A stretch of DNA of 64,000 nt from Janthinobacterium sp. LM6. GTDB taxonomy: Bacteria; Pseudomonadota; Gammaproteobacteria; Burkholderiales; Burkholderiaceae_D. Shown here in pieces: positions 42,724 to 50,698 of the stretch. The position numbers and the translations under genes are program-made. The stretch is taken from assembly GCF_002002885.1 (NCBI RefSeq), contig NZ_CP019510.1:1674001-1738000 (forward strand), written 5' to 3'. Position 1 is the first letter of the stretch; every line of letters begins with the position of its first letter. The notes beneath the pieces were generated by a model, which ran no database searches, had not been told where the DNA came from, and worked only from the letters and a program-made list of their open reading frames with translations.

Positions 42724-42747
42724 GGGTTGCGCTTGCAAGCGCAACCC
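42724..42747. repeat. 24-bp perfect palindrome
   Basis: The half-site GGGTTGCGCTTG is followed directly by its complement CAAGCGCAACCC. A second inverted pair (GGTTTTGCGG with CCGCAAAACC) follows within 50 nt. The site lies between the 612-residue gene and the displaced ssrA terminator; it may form a cruciform or be a binding site for a dimeric protein. Confidence 0.7.
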
Positions 42748-42841
42748 GGTTTTGCGGCGCCGAGCTGCGCTCGCCGAAGGCCCCGCAAAACCCCCGCGCC
42801 GTACCGGACGCGGATTCGATGCTCGCGTTCTGCATGCATGG

Positions 42842-42893
42842 AATAAATAAAAAGGGCCTCCCCGCTAAAACGGGGAGGCCCTTTTTATTTATT
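42842..42893. terminator. Strong bidirectional terminator, probably the original ssrA terminator
   Basis: The stem AAAAAGGGCCTCCCCG with its complement around CTAAAA, flanked by A and T runs, is a canonical rho-independent terminator on both strands. It directly abuts the distal copy of the ssrA 3' end at 42891-42921, so before the island inserted it would have followed ssrA. Confidence 0.85.
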
Positions 42894-42921
42894 CAGTGGT
42901 GGAGATGGCAGAAATCGAACC
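42891..42921. repeat. Distal att site: partial copy of the ssrA 3' end
   Basis: This 31-bp sequence matches 47285-47315 with three differences, all transitions within the GGAGATGGCAGAAATCG part. It is the outer boundary of the ssrA-integrated island. The decay of the distal copy suggests an old insertion. Confidence 0.85.
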
Positions 42922-43175
42922 TACCGTAAAGCTATAGTTATAGCGAACTTTCAAGCATGTACTGTCAAATTGCCGCCAATTAGATTTAGTTGTGACGGAA
43001 TAGCTGCAGGCTAGATGGGAAAGCCAAAATTCTCTGCAGTGCGATGATGTCAGAGCCTCGCCAGGGGCGACTGAGCTCTACATCGCTGTCTTTGCTAACC
43101 AGCAAAGGATATTATCCTGCATAAGTACTGAAAGAAATATTGTTTTTTTAAGTAATATATTTAAAGGATTGAAAC

Positions 43176-43886
43176 ATGCATGTAAAGTCACAGGACGACC
43201 TCATGGGCGATGTCATCAAGGTTTTTGGCGAGATTGAACCTTCTTTGCCAGCGGTCTTTAACGGGTTAGGAAAGGGGCCAGTCACGCAGCAGACCATGCG
43301 CTTCTATACTGCTTTTGAAGATATGATCACTCGGTCAAATAGTCCAATAAGCTGTAAGTCCGGCTGTACCTACTGTTGTCATTATCATGTAATGGTCTCA
43401 GCCACTGAGACATTTGCGATTGCCGAGGCTATAGAAAAGCTGCCACAGGCCAGGCGTGATGTTGTCATAGGTCGTGTTCACAATGTCGCAGCACGTACAC
43501 GAGAGATGACGTCTGAAGTCTACACGACCACAAATGTGGAATGTGCGATGCTGCTAGACGGAAAATGTTCGATTTATGCCGCGCGACCTATAGCTTGTCG
43601 CGGCCATCACTCAACCGACGTTAGCGCATGTAAAGAGACGTTTGATGATGTACATTCGACGACGCTTGGGATGAAGGACTATCATCGCGAGGTGGTGTAC
43701 AGAGCTTTTGACAATGCACAGCTGGCTGCAAACCTCCGAGCTAACGTTGACGCGACGAAATACGAGTTGCATGCTGCGCTGTCGACGGCCCTGAATAAAT
43801 CGTCTTCTTTTAAGCGTTGGAAAAGCGGAAAGTCGGCATTTCCCGAAGTCGCTGATAAGGTAACGCTAGCCGAAATGGGAGGCTGA
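43176..43886 (+). CDS. YkgJ family cysteine cluster protein
   Basis: The 236-residue protein has the YkgJ signature: ISCKSGCTYCCHYHVMVS supplies the CxxGCxxCC cluster near residue 60, ECAMLLDGKCSIYAARPIAC supplies further Cys ligands, and CRGHHSTDVSAC follows. These Cys residues bind zinc or an Fe-S centre; the biological role of the family is unknown. It is the first gene inside the island at its distal end, AT-richer than the core genome, and preceded by an AT-rich leader. Confidence 0.88.
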   Translation: MHVKSQDDLMGDVIKVFGEIEPSLPAVFNGLGKGPVTQQTMRFYTAFEDMITRSNSPISCKSGCTYCCHYHVMVSATETFAIAEAIEKLPQARRDVVIGRVHNVAARTREMTSEVYTTTNVECAMLLDGKCSIYAARPIACRGHHSTDVSACKETFDDVHSTTLGMKDYHREVVYRAFDNAQLAANLRANVDATKYELHAALSTALNKSSSFKRWKSGKSAFPEVADKVTLAEMGG

Positions 43887-43959
43887 GTGTAATTTCCTGC
43901 AGCATGATGGGGTGCGGCTGCTTGGCAGCCGCCGTGCAAGAAAATCGTTAGCTCATACT

Positions 43960-44285
43960 TTATGAGTCTGAGTCAGAAATAATGCCGAAGATGTTTTCTG
44001 CTTTGGCGCCAGCGTCTAAGTTGGCGTTAGGCATCCAACGCCCATATACCCTGGCAATCATTGTCCAGTCAGCATGCCCCATCTGTTTTGCCACCCACAT
44101 AGGGTGTTCACCGGCCGAGAGCATCATGCTTGCGTAGGTGTGCCGCGTCTGATAAGGGTCGCGATACCGCACGCTAGCGTTTTGCAGAATGCCGGTCCAT
44201 AGTGTCTTGCGAATCGGCTGGTCACCCTCCCAACGCCGCACCAGACGCGGATTTTGAAAGACTTCTTCGCCCTTCGCCCAGGTGA
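43960..44285 (-). pseudogene. Tyrosine integrase, 3' fragment (about 105 residues)
   Basis: The translated fragment includes DPYQTRHTYASMMLSAGEHP with the R-H-x-x motif, VAKQMGHADWTMIARVYGRW with the late His and the nucleophile Tyr, and a PNPRL-like block before these. It is the catalytic C-terminus of a phage/island tyrosine recombinase. The N-terminal two thirds are missing: the frame runs into a phage portal fragment on the opposite strand near 44285. The enzyme cannot work, so the island can no longer excise by itself. The 3' end is intact with its own stop. Confidence 0.88.
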
Positions 44286-44529
44286 ATACCTTTTGCTCGT
44301 GCAGCGCGACGACCAGCTGGCCGCGCACCGCGTGCCGCCCCAGCTCATGGGCATCCTGCCGAACAATGCCGGCGGCTTCGGCGCCGTGGAAGCTGCCGCG
44401 CGCGTCTTCGCCCGTAACGAGCTGGTGCCGCTGCAGGCGCAGTTCGAAGCGATCAACGAGTGGGCCGGCGTGGAAGTGGTGCGCTTCGTCCCGTATGACC
44501 TGGCCACGGGCGGGGAGGGCGCGGCATGA
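44286..44529 (+). pseudogene. Phage portal protein, 3' fragment (about 80 residues)
   Basis: The fragment reads LLLVQRDDQLAAHRVPPQLM, then GILPNNAGGFGAVEAAARVF and ARNELVPLQAQFEAINEW, which is the C-terminus of PBSX/P2-type phage portal proteins. The portal ring forms the DNA entry vertex of a phage head. The first three quarters are absent, and the fragment begins at the junction with the opposed integrase fragment. The stop overlaps the next ORF's ATG (ATGA), as in the original phage. Confidence 0.85.
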
Positions 44530-44741
44530 GCGATCACATCGACAACACGGGCAAGATCATCTTCGCCGAGGTGGCGCGTGGCCTGGCTGCCGTGCGCGGC
44601 CGGCCTGCCCTGGTGGCGCATGGCTGCTGCCACTACTGCGACGAGCCACTGGCGCCCGCGCTGCTGTTCTGCAATGCGGACTGCCGCGACGACTACGACA
44701 AGGAGCTGGCGGCCAAGGCGCGCGCTGGCCGCGCAGGATGA
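44526..44741 (+). CDS. Phage-type small zinc-finger protein (71 residues)
   Basis: The protein has a treble-clef-like cluster, CCHYCDEPLAPALLFCNADC, followed by an acidic/basic helix. Short proteins of this type occur in phage structural regions, but the function is unknown. Its ATG overlaps the portal fragment's stop. A terminator follows at 44815, suggesting the end of the old phage transcript. Confidence 0.7.
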   Translation: MSDHIDNTGKIIFAEVARGLAAVRGRPALVAHGCCHYCDEPLAPALLFCNADCRDDYDKELAAKARAGRAG

Positions 44742-45132
44742 CCGCTACACCGTGATAGCCGGCAGGGCGGGGCCGCGACAGCGCAGCCGCGCCAGAACGC
44801 CACAGCCACCGCACAAGCCGCCCACGGGGCGGCTTTTTCATGTCCCGGCAAATGACGTTGCTCTTGGAGCAAGAAAAAGGCCCATTTCGGCCCGGCGCGC
44901 GCAGTTGTCCCCCCTCCACACCTGCTCGCTATATAGGGCTCTTTTGACTCAAATGTGCGCCATGGCCGAAGGCGCATGAGGACTGGGGCGGCAGGGCGAA
45001 GAAGGGGCGTGCGATTTGACGCATTTTGACGTACTTTGAAGTGGTTCTTGCATCGAGTTATACCGGTAGCGGATTGCTATTTAATGATTTATTGGCAATC
45101 CTCTTGTGAGTATTTTTAGTTAGATAGAATTT
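44742..45132. other. Gene-free stretch within the island
   Basis: This 391-nt stretch holds a terminator at 44815-44838 and then AT-rich sequence leading to the 3' end of the sce7725-like gene. No convincing ORF was seen. Confidence 0.5.
44815..44838 (+). terminator. Rho-independent terminator after the phage remnant
   Basis: AAGCCGCCC (44815-44823) and GGGCGGCTT (44827-44835) form a perfect stem with a 3-nt loop followed by a T run. Confidence 0.85.
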
Positions 45133-46092
45133 TTATATTCCGGCCAGTAGTAGGTCATGAATGCGAGCAATGTGATGTAATACTTGGCGTTCTTTATTCT
45201 TTCCTAGCCCCGGAAAGTGATCACTTGCATGATCATTGAGATATTCCTGAATTGCCGGATTATGCCCTATTTCAATTGGGTGTTTGAGGTAAGTATTTTT
45301 AAATTTTTCCAATGCTTCCAAATACTTTCCTTCAACCGTACCCAAGTCTCGGTCGGTCTCGTCGGAAATGAAATGGTAAACCCATATTTCGTCCTTTTTG
45401 AGATCTCGATATGTAATATGCATTGCTACAGCACCAGGGCGGCCACCACCTACATTGAAAGGTTCGCCGATGACTGTGTAATCGCCAAAGCCTACTCCAT
45501 GCTCTCTGAAGGTCTTATGACTGTCTGAAAATAGCTCTGTGCTGCCATAATCTGCGTTTCGAAGCTGCTTGTTGAAGCCGTCAACGACATGAACCAGTTT
45601 AGTAGGGGGCAGTATTTTTAGATGGGAATCCGAGATTTTTTTCTGCAGTACGATATGGTAAGCAATATTTTTTATTGCCATTAGGGAAATATTGTCTGCT
45701 TGTGGTAGGGCGCAATTGCGATAAAGCAATGCTATTCCACGTCCCTCATACTTTGCCGCGTATTTTTCAACAGCGCTGAGTTTGGGAGATCTAGCTCCGC
45801 TATGCAGTAAAACACCTGGAATTAGCGAGCTATACTTTTCAAAGCACGTCTTTAACGTCTCTCTCCAGTCATCCGGAACCTTATCCTTAAAGTCACCCTG
45901 AGTAGGGTTTGCAATGACTATTGCGGTCTTATTTTCCTTACCTATGATCTCAAGGCAACGAATAAGATCACCTGAGTTACTATTTACTGGTTCTATAATT
46001 GGAACCACTAGCTCTGGGTCCAGATATTTGCTGTTTGCGCTACGCAACGCAAGTAATTCATGTCTACGGCCATAAACATACGGAAAATACAT
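45133..46092 (-). CDS. sce7725-like (beta protein family) component
   Basis: The 319-residue protein begins MYFPYVYGRRHELLALRSAN, followed by PELVVPIIEPVNSNSGDLIR. This opening is typical of the beta protein family (sce7725-type); I know it by this and by its partner. The middle contains FGDYTVIGEPFNVGGGRPGA, and the C-terminus ends in HHIARIHDLLL. There is no signal peptide or membrane helix. AGGAG lies 8 nt before the ATG. It follows the nuclease-like partner gene by 71 nt on the same strand. GC is far below the core genome. Its biochemical function is not known to me. Confidence 0.8.
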   Translation of the reverse strand: MYFPYVYGRRHELLALRSANSKYLDPELVVPIIEPVNSNSGDLIRCLEIIGKENKTAIVIANPTQGDFKDKVPDDWRETLKTCFEKYSSLIPGVLLHSGARSPKLSAVEKYAAKYEGRGIALLYRNCALPQADNISLMAIKNIAYHIVLQKKISDSHLKILPPTKLVHVVDGFNKQLRNADYGSTELFSDSHKTFREHGVGFGDYTVIGEPFNVGGGRPGAVAMHITYRDLKKDEIWVYHFISDETDRDLGTVEGKYLEALEKFKNTYLKHPIEIGHNPAIQEYLNDHASDHFPGLGKNKERQVLHHIARIHDLLLAGI

Positions 46093-46163
46093 GACGGCAA
46101 CTCCTAAAGGAAGAGAGAACAAACCATATATACATACGGCCGAACCTCCTCATTGAGAGTCTG

Positions 46164-47033
46164 TTACGTCCCCAACGGACAGGAAAGTAAATCAGTCAGC
46201 GTTCCCCGTTGACGGTTTGAGAGAGGGGTCGCATAGCCGAGCGCTCGCAAAGAAGGCGGCAATAACGAAATAAAGTCTACCGTACTTTTATCTGTAGTGC
46301 GAGCGCGAAGTGCTTTCACAAAGACTCGATGGGCTTCTTCTGGAGATAAATTAAGAAAAAGTTTTTCACAATAGGCGGCAATGACACCGTTTGGTAATGT
46401 TGGCGATTCGCCGAACAATTCCTTTGTGGCGCTTAAGTACTCGGCTCGCCTCAAACACCTGAACACCGCACGTGGCTCGACATTTTCGATGTTTGAACGT
46501 GCCTCTCTAAGAGGGGAGAGTGCGTGTTTAGGACTTAAAACAATTAGACCAACCTTCGGATCAAGCTCTCGCTCGTAGCGTTCAACATGATTTGGATGGG
46601 TGACGACGTACACCTTATCAAAGACTCGTAAATAGTCCGCAGTTTGGCTTTTGAGACGTTTGCTACTATCGAATTCAGTTTTAATTTCATACGCAGTACT
46701 GGTGCCATTCGCAATAGCAACATCAACGATTGAACTTCCCACGCCAAGTTCTACTTGAAAACTCGCTGTGCGAGGGCTGTGTCGCTTGAATACTAGGCGA
46801 GTCGCCAGCTCATTTTTGTACACATACTCATTGCGATACCCTGCTGCCAAGATTTCCCAGCCATCTTCAAAGGCCGATGCAAGGGTTGCTGGCCTAAGGG
46901 GATTTTTAGAAATTAAGGCATGCTTTGCAAGAATATCTAATACTGGATGAGGGTTCCCAGTTCGTGCCAAATTCGCGAAGACTGGCCGCGTGAATACTTT
47001 TGCTAGCATGCGAAGGTCTTGCGTTGTTGTCAT
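46164..47033 (-). CDS. sce7726-like protein with a PD-(D/E)XK nuclease core
   Basis: The 289-residue protein contains SIVDVAIANGTSTAYEIKTE, giving Asp104, then Glu116-x-Lys118 of a PD-(D/E)XK nuclease fold, with an upstream Glu at about residue 75 in YKNELATRL. The following DKVYVVTHPNHVERYERELD and KVGLIVLSPK strands fit the same fold. This is the sce7726 pattern, which typically adjoins sce7725. It probably cuts or binds nucleic acid. The ATG at 47033 lacks a clear ribosome-binding site; the frame is open further upstream. It is the first gene of the unit, low in GC, in an ssrA-integrated island. Confidence 0.82.
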   Translation of the reverse strand: MTTTQDLRMLAKVFTRPVFANLARTGNPHPVLDILAKHALISKNPLRPATLASAFEDGWEILAAGYRNEYVYKNELATRLVFKRHSPRTASFQVELGVGSSIVDVAIANGTSTAYEIKTEFDSSKRLKSQTADYLRVFDKVYVVTHPNHVERYERELDPKVGLIVLSPKHALSPLREARSNIENVEPRAVFRCLRRAEYLSATKELFGESPTLPNGVIAAYCEKLFLNLSPEEAHRVFVKALRARTTDKSTVDFISLLPPSLRALGYATPLSNRQRGTLTDLLSCPLGT

Positions 47034-47189
47034 TTGGTGAGTATTGATGTGTCGTTTATGGCGCAGTAGCAGCACATTTTCACCCTGTAGACAGGGGATT
47101 GAATGTTGAAATTCTAGCAAATATAAGGTTGCTTTGCGATAAATAAATGATCGGAAGCATTAGTCAGACGATGGTGTTCTTCAACAAAA

Positions 47190-47257
47190 AAGGCTGTCAT
47201 TTTGTTGTCATTCCTAGGCTAAAACAGCCCAAAAACAACCCAAATAATGACAGCCTT
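47190..47257. terminator. Hairpin immediately inside the island, downstream of ssrA
   Basis: AAGGCTGTCATT (47190-47201) pairs with AATGACAGCCTT (47246-47257) around a 44-nt centre. On the minus strand, T runs follow the stem (complement of 47185-47189), so it may now terminate ssrA transcription in place of the displaced terminator. It could also be a leader structure of the low-GC pair. Confidence 0.6.
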
Positions 47258-47284
47258 CTTCTTGCTAACTACTTGATTCTAAAC

Positions 47285-47315
47285 AATTCAGTGGTGGAGA
47301 CGGCGGGAATCGAAC
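47285..47315. repeat. Proximal att site: ssrA 3' end
   Basis: This is the intact 3' end of tmRNA (acceptor stem and T-loop region) plus the six bases beyond it. It is repeated with three changes at 42891-42921. It restores a full ssrA gene after integration. Confidence 0.88.
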
Positions 47316-47652
47316 CCGCGTCCGCAAGCACTCCACAGACAGTTCTACATACTTAGCACTATCATTTAATTTAACTCAGCCAGCACGGATGTGCACGTTA
47401 TGGGCAAGCGAGTTACCTATTATTTAGTCGGACGCTAAGTAACCCAGCATACGACGAGTCCCTGTAAATGACTCTAGAGCTTTTGACGGCCCACCCCAGG
47501 GACGAGGTGTTCTAGAGCTAACAGCGATTAAGCTGCCAGTGCGTACGAGTTATCGTTTGCAGTTAAGTTTTTTCAGGTTGTATTTACGAGGTAGCCCGCC
47601 CTCGGTATGCCCTGCGCTGCTTTGCAACCCACGTCGAAACCAGGTCGTCCCC
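47291..47652 (-). ncRNA. ssrA: Transfer-messenger RNA (tmRNA)
   Basis: The 362-nt gene starts GGGGACGACCTGG and ends with TTCGATTCCCGCC...ACCA; its ends pair as a 7-bp acceptor stem. The tag-coding segment lies at 47528-47560. With SmpB it rescues stalled ribosomes and tags nascent proteins for degradation. Its 3' end is the integration site of the adjoining island. The original terminator is now about 4.4 kb away, at 42842-42893. Confidence 0.96.
47528..47560 (-). other. tmRNA tag open reading frame
   Basis: The resume codon GCA begins the tag ANDNSYALAA, followed by TAA. The final LAA is the proteolysis degron. ANDNSYALAA fits betaproteobacterial tags. Confidence 0.95.
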
Positions 47653-47735
47653 ACAGAACCTTCATTGTAGCGCAATCTGACCACTCTTGCATGGCGCATT
47701 CGCTTGCTGGTGTGCCAGATCAAGCGCAGGCCGAT

Positions 47736-48440
47736 TTATGCCGCCAATTGCCGGGCCTGCGCCGCCTTCACCACCGCGCTGACCAGCTCGAGCAGCGCAT
47801 GCGGGGTATCCAGCAGGTGGTCGGCGTTCCAGTGCTGCGGTTCGACGGGGCCGCAGTAGCCCCAGGCGCAGGCCACCGTGCGCATGCCGGCGGCGCGGCC
47901 GGCCTGGATGTCGCGCAGGTCGTCGCCCACGTACCAGCAGTCTTGCGGCGCCAGGTCCAGGCGGCGCGCCGCTTCCAGCAGGGGGGCGGGGTGCGGCTTC
48001 GGATGCGCCATGGTGTCGCCCGAGACCACGCAGCCGGCGGCACCGAGGCCGATCTGGCCGACCAGCGGGTCGGTGAAGCGGGCGGCCTTGTTGGTGACCA
48101 CGCCCCAGGCCAGGCCCAGCGCTTGCAGGCCTTCCAGCAGGGCGGGGATGCCGTCGAACAGGCGGCTTTCCACGGCCAGGGCCGCTTCGTAATTGTTCAG
48201 GAATCCGTCTTTCAGGGCTTCGTAGCCGCTTTCGCCGGGGCCGATGCCGTAGGACGCGACTATCATGCCGCGCGCGCCGGCCGAGGCCGTGGGGCGCAGG
48301 ACGTCATACGGGGTCGGCGCCAGGCCGGCGCGCGCGCGCAGCAGGTTGATGGCCGCCGCTAGGTCGGGCGCGGTGTCGGCCAGGGTGCCGTCGAGGTCGA
48401 ACAGGATGGCGCGCGGGGCTGGCAGATGGTCAGTGATCAT
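47736..48440 (-). CDS. gph: Phosphoglycolate phosphatase (HAD superfamily)
   Basis: The 234-residue protein has the HAD motifs: ILFDLDGTLADTAPD (motif I with the nucleophile Asp), VVTNKAARF (motif II region), a Lys in MAHPKPHPAPLLEAA, and YVGDDLRDIQAGRAAG (motif IV). It dephosphorylates 2-phosphoglycolate formed in DNA repair and oxygen metabolism. The ATG at 48440 is preferred to a TTG nine bases upstream. It is downstream of ubiG on the same strand, with a 68-nt gap, a common Burkholderiales arrangement. Confidence 0.93.
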   Translation of the reverse strand: MITDHLPAPRAILFDLDGTLADTAPDLAAAINLLRARAGLAPTPYDVLRPTASAGARGMIVASYGIGPGESGYEALKDGFLNNYEAALAVESRLFDGIPALLEGLQALGLAWGVVTNKAARFTDPLVGQIGLGAAGCVVSGDTMAHPKPHPAPLLEAARRLDLAPQDCWYVGDDLRDIQAGRAAGMRTVACAWGYCGPVEPQHWNADHLLDTPHALLELVSAVVKAAQARQLAA

Positions 48441-48508
48441 GGCGGACAAAGTGTGTCAAGTAGGAATGAAAAATGGCGGCCGCAGCCGCCTTGTATTGTG
48501 CGTGATGG

Positions 48509-49204
48509 TTACAGCGGCCGGGTGCAGGCCACCAGATAATTGACGCTGGTATCGCTATTAAGTGAGTAAATCTTGGTCAGCGGATTGTAGCCCATGCCGC
48601 GCATGCTGTTGACGTCCAGGCCGGCGCTGCGCACGTATTGCGACAGTTCGGACGGGGTGATGAATTTGTCATAGTCATGCGTGCCTTTCGGCAGCAGGCG
48701 CAGCAGGTATTCGGCACCCAGGATGGCGAACAGGTACGCTTTCGGGTTGCGGTTCAGGGTCGACAGGAACACGTGGCCGCCCGGTTTCACCAGCGCGGCG
48801 CAAGCCTTGACGATGGCGGCGGGGTCCGGCACGTGCTCGAGCATTTCCATGCAGGTCACGACGTCGTACTGGCCTGCCTCTTCCTCGGCCATGGCTTCGG
48901 CGGCGATCAGCTTGTAGCGTACCTTGGCGCCCGATTCCAGGCTGTGCAGGTCGGCCACTTTCAGGGCCTTGTCGGACAGGTCGATGCCCGTCACGTCGGC
49001 GCCCTTGCGGGCCATCGATTCGGCCAGGATGCCGCCGCCGCAGCCGATGTCGATCACGCGCTTGCCGGCCAGCGGCACTTTCGCGTTGATCCATTCCAGG
49101 CGCAGGGGGTTAATTTCGTGCAGGGGACGAAACTCGGAAGTGGGGTCCCACCAGCGGTGGGCCAGCTCACTGAATTTTTGGATTTCGAGAGGGTCGGCGT
49201 TCAT
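48509..49204 (-). CDS. ubiG: Ubiquinone biosynthesis O-methyltransferase UbiG
   Basis: The 231-residue enzyme begins with [19 protein letters not shown] and has the SAM motif [20 protein letters not shown]. The [15 protein letters not shown] and [14 protein letters not shown] segments match UbiG. It catalyses both O-methylation steps of ubiquinone synthesis. It is in one unit with gph. A terminator upstream separates it from the OmpA-family gene. Confidence 0.95.
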   Translation of the reverse strand: MNADPLEIQKFSELAHRWWDPTSEFRPLHEINPLRLEWINAKVPLAGKRVIDIGCGGGILAESMARKGADVTGIDLSDKALKVADLHSLESGAKVRYKLIAAEAMAEEEAGQYDVVTCMEMLEHVPDPAAIVKACAALVKPGGHVFLSTLNRNPKAYLFAILGAEYLLRLLPKGTHDYDKFITPSELSQYVRSAGLDVNSMRGMGYNPLTKIYSLNSDTSVNYLVACTRPL

Positions 49205-49250
49205 AGGTCGAATAATAGCGGCAATTTTACAATCGGGCAGCCACGGACGA

Positions 49251-49278
49251 AAAAAAACCCCGCCGTGGCGGGGTTTTT
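49251..49278. terminator. Terminator between the OmpA-family gene and ubiG
   Basis: CCCCGCC and GGCGGGG pair tightly, with an A run before and a T run after on either strand. It should end the OmpA-family transcript. Confidence 0.9.
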
Positions 49279-49331
49279 CATGCTGTTCTTGACTTGCGCG
49301 ATGACTTGCGGCAAGTCCAGGGGGGCAGCTA

Positions 49332-50042
49332 TTACTTGTTGCGGGTACCAACAACTTCGATTTCCACGCGACGGTTTTTCGCACGGCCTTCGGCAGTTTT
49401 GTTATCAGCAACAGGTTGTTTCTCGCCTTTGCCTTCGGTGTACACGCGGTTGCTTTCAACGCCTTTGGTGACCAGGTAGGCTTTGACAGCATCAGCACGA
49501 CGTACCGACAATTTTTGGTTGTAAGCATCGGTGCCGACGGAGTCGGTGTGACCCACAGCGATGATGACTTCCAGGTTGATGCCGCCCAGTTGTGCGGACA
49601 GCTCGTCCAGCTTGGCTTTGCCTTCTGGCTTCAGCGTAGCTTTGTCGAAATCGAAGAATGCATCAGCAGCGAAGCTGACTTTTTCCGAGGTAGGAGCAAC
49701 AACGACTGGTACTGGTACGACAACGACTGGTGCCGGTGCTGGTACGACTGGTGCTGGAGGAGCCACGCATTTGCCGTCTTGCAGGGTTTCTGGCTCTACG
49801 CACAGTGGCACGTCGCAACCTGGCACTGCGTCAGCAGGTGTCCAGTAGCCGGTACGCCAGCACAGGCCGAATGGGTCACGCACGATTACGCCGCGGGCAT
49901 CTTGCACGTAAGCGCTTTTTGGGCTTGGTGCTTTGATGTCAGTGGTAACTGGCGCGAATGGTGGGGAGGTTGGGGTTTGGGCCGAAGCCGAGCCAGCAAT
50001 CACTGCGGATGCAGCGAAAAACAGCGTTACAAATTTATTCAT
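49332..50042 (-). CDS. OmpA family outer-membrane/peptidoglycan-binding protein
   Basis: The 236-residue protein has a signal peptide ([20 protein letters not shown], cleaved near ASA-Q), a linker with [20 protein letters not shown] typical of betaproteobacterial OmpA-like proteins, a Pro/Val-rich hinge, and a C-terminal OmpA domain ([40 protein letters not shown]). The domain binds peptidoglycan through the Asp and Arg of TDSVG...RR. There is no obvious beta-barrel, so it may be a periplasmic or lipid-independent envelope protein. Its coding region is lower in GC than its neighbours, consistent with high expression. Confidence 0.92.
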   Translation of the reverse strand: MNKFVTLFFAASAVIAGSASAQTPTSPPFAPVTTDIKAPSPKSAYVQDARGVIVRDPFGLCWRTGYWTPADAVPGCDVPLCVEPETLQDGKCVAPPAPVVPAPAPVVVVPVPVVVAPTSEKVSFAADAFFDFDKATLKPEGKAKLDELSAQLGGINLEVIIAVGHTDSVGTDAYNQKLSVRRADAVKAYLVTKGVESNRVYTEGKGEKQPVADNKTAEGRAKNRRVEIEVVGTRNK

Positions 50043-50698
50043 TCTTTTTTCCTTTCGGGGGGTGATATCCGCAGAACAACACTGCGCTACTGGTGCTACG
50101 TGCCAAGATTTTATCATGTAGACCATATGCGCTCGTTTCAGATTGCGAAACTAGCAATTAACTTCCCAGTCATTTTGCCACACGCATCAGGGGCGCACGA
50201 CCGTGGTTAAATCAAAGCTTGCCCGATTTTAGACCGCGCGTTGTTTTTGCGCAACGAAAATGCCCATTTGTAACGCGTCTGTAACAATTGATCGTTTTTT
50301 TTGCCTCTTTTAAGGGCAGGTGTCTTGAACTGATATTGCCATTGTGCATTATCGACAGGTCAGGCTGCACGGCTCCGGTGCAAACTGCCAATCTTGTTGG
50401 TATGGCCAATTTGTACAGGTAGCCGGGCGCGCATGCTAAAATCGTGCGCTTGACTGTTAAGAGTGTCGGGCAAATGCCCACGGCGGCACTGCATGGCCAG
50501 CACGTACCACTGCGGTACACGTACTGGCCGTGCCGCCAGCCCGCCGATTTGTTCCGGCACTCTGCGACATGGAAGCCGGGCCGCGCCAGCAGCGCGCGGC
50601 GCGGCGTCCACGACGACAGCCACCCAGGATATGCAGTATTGCGTCATACATTGCGTAACAGATAAGTTAACCACAGCCTGAGATCAGTCGAACCGCCA
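50043..50698. other. Long intergenic region between the OmpA-family gene and gyrA
   Basis: This 656-nt region separates two divergent, probably highly expressed genes, so it should hold both promoters. It includes a large hairpin at 50482-50537 and no convincing gene; short Arg/His/Pro-rich frames in the hairpin region look spurious. Confidence 0.6.
50482..50537. repeat. Large hairpin in the gyrA leader region
   Basis: GGCGGCAC (50482-50489) pairs with GTGCCGCC (50530-50537), GGCCAG (50495-50500) with CTGGCC (50524-50529), and GTACC (50504-50508) with GGTAC (50514-50518), forming a stacked stem of about 56 nt. It lies about 160 nt before the gyrA start, where it could be a leader structure or a REP-type unit. 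Confidence 0.65.

Larger units (their letters stand above)
42555..43175. other. Non-coding boundary region: repeats, palindrome, terminator and island end
   Basis: This 621-nt stretch holds no convincing gene. It contains the right copy of the direct repeat, a 24-bp palindrome, a strong terminator, and the distal ssrA-like att repeat. From 42922 on the sequence is AT-rich island DNA leading to the YkgJ-type gene. Confidence 0.6.

Noticed and set aside
42891-42921. Possible tRNA gene suggested by TGGTGGAGATGG...GAATCGAACC-like sequence
   Set aside because: Only the 3' end is present; it matches the ssrA 3' end, so it is a partial att copy and not a tRNA.
50444-50665. Short ORFs in the gyrA leader region
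   Set aside because: They overlap a strong hairpin, lack a ribosome-binding site and have an Arg/His/Pro-rich shadow composition.
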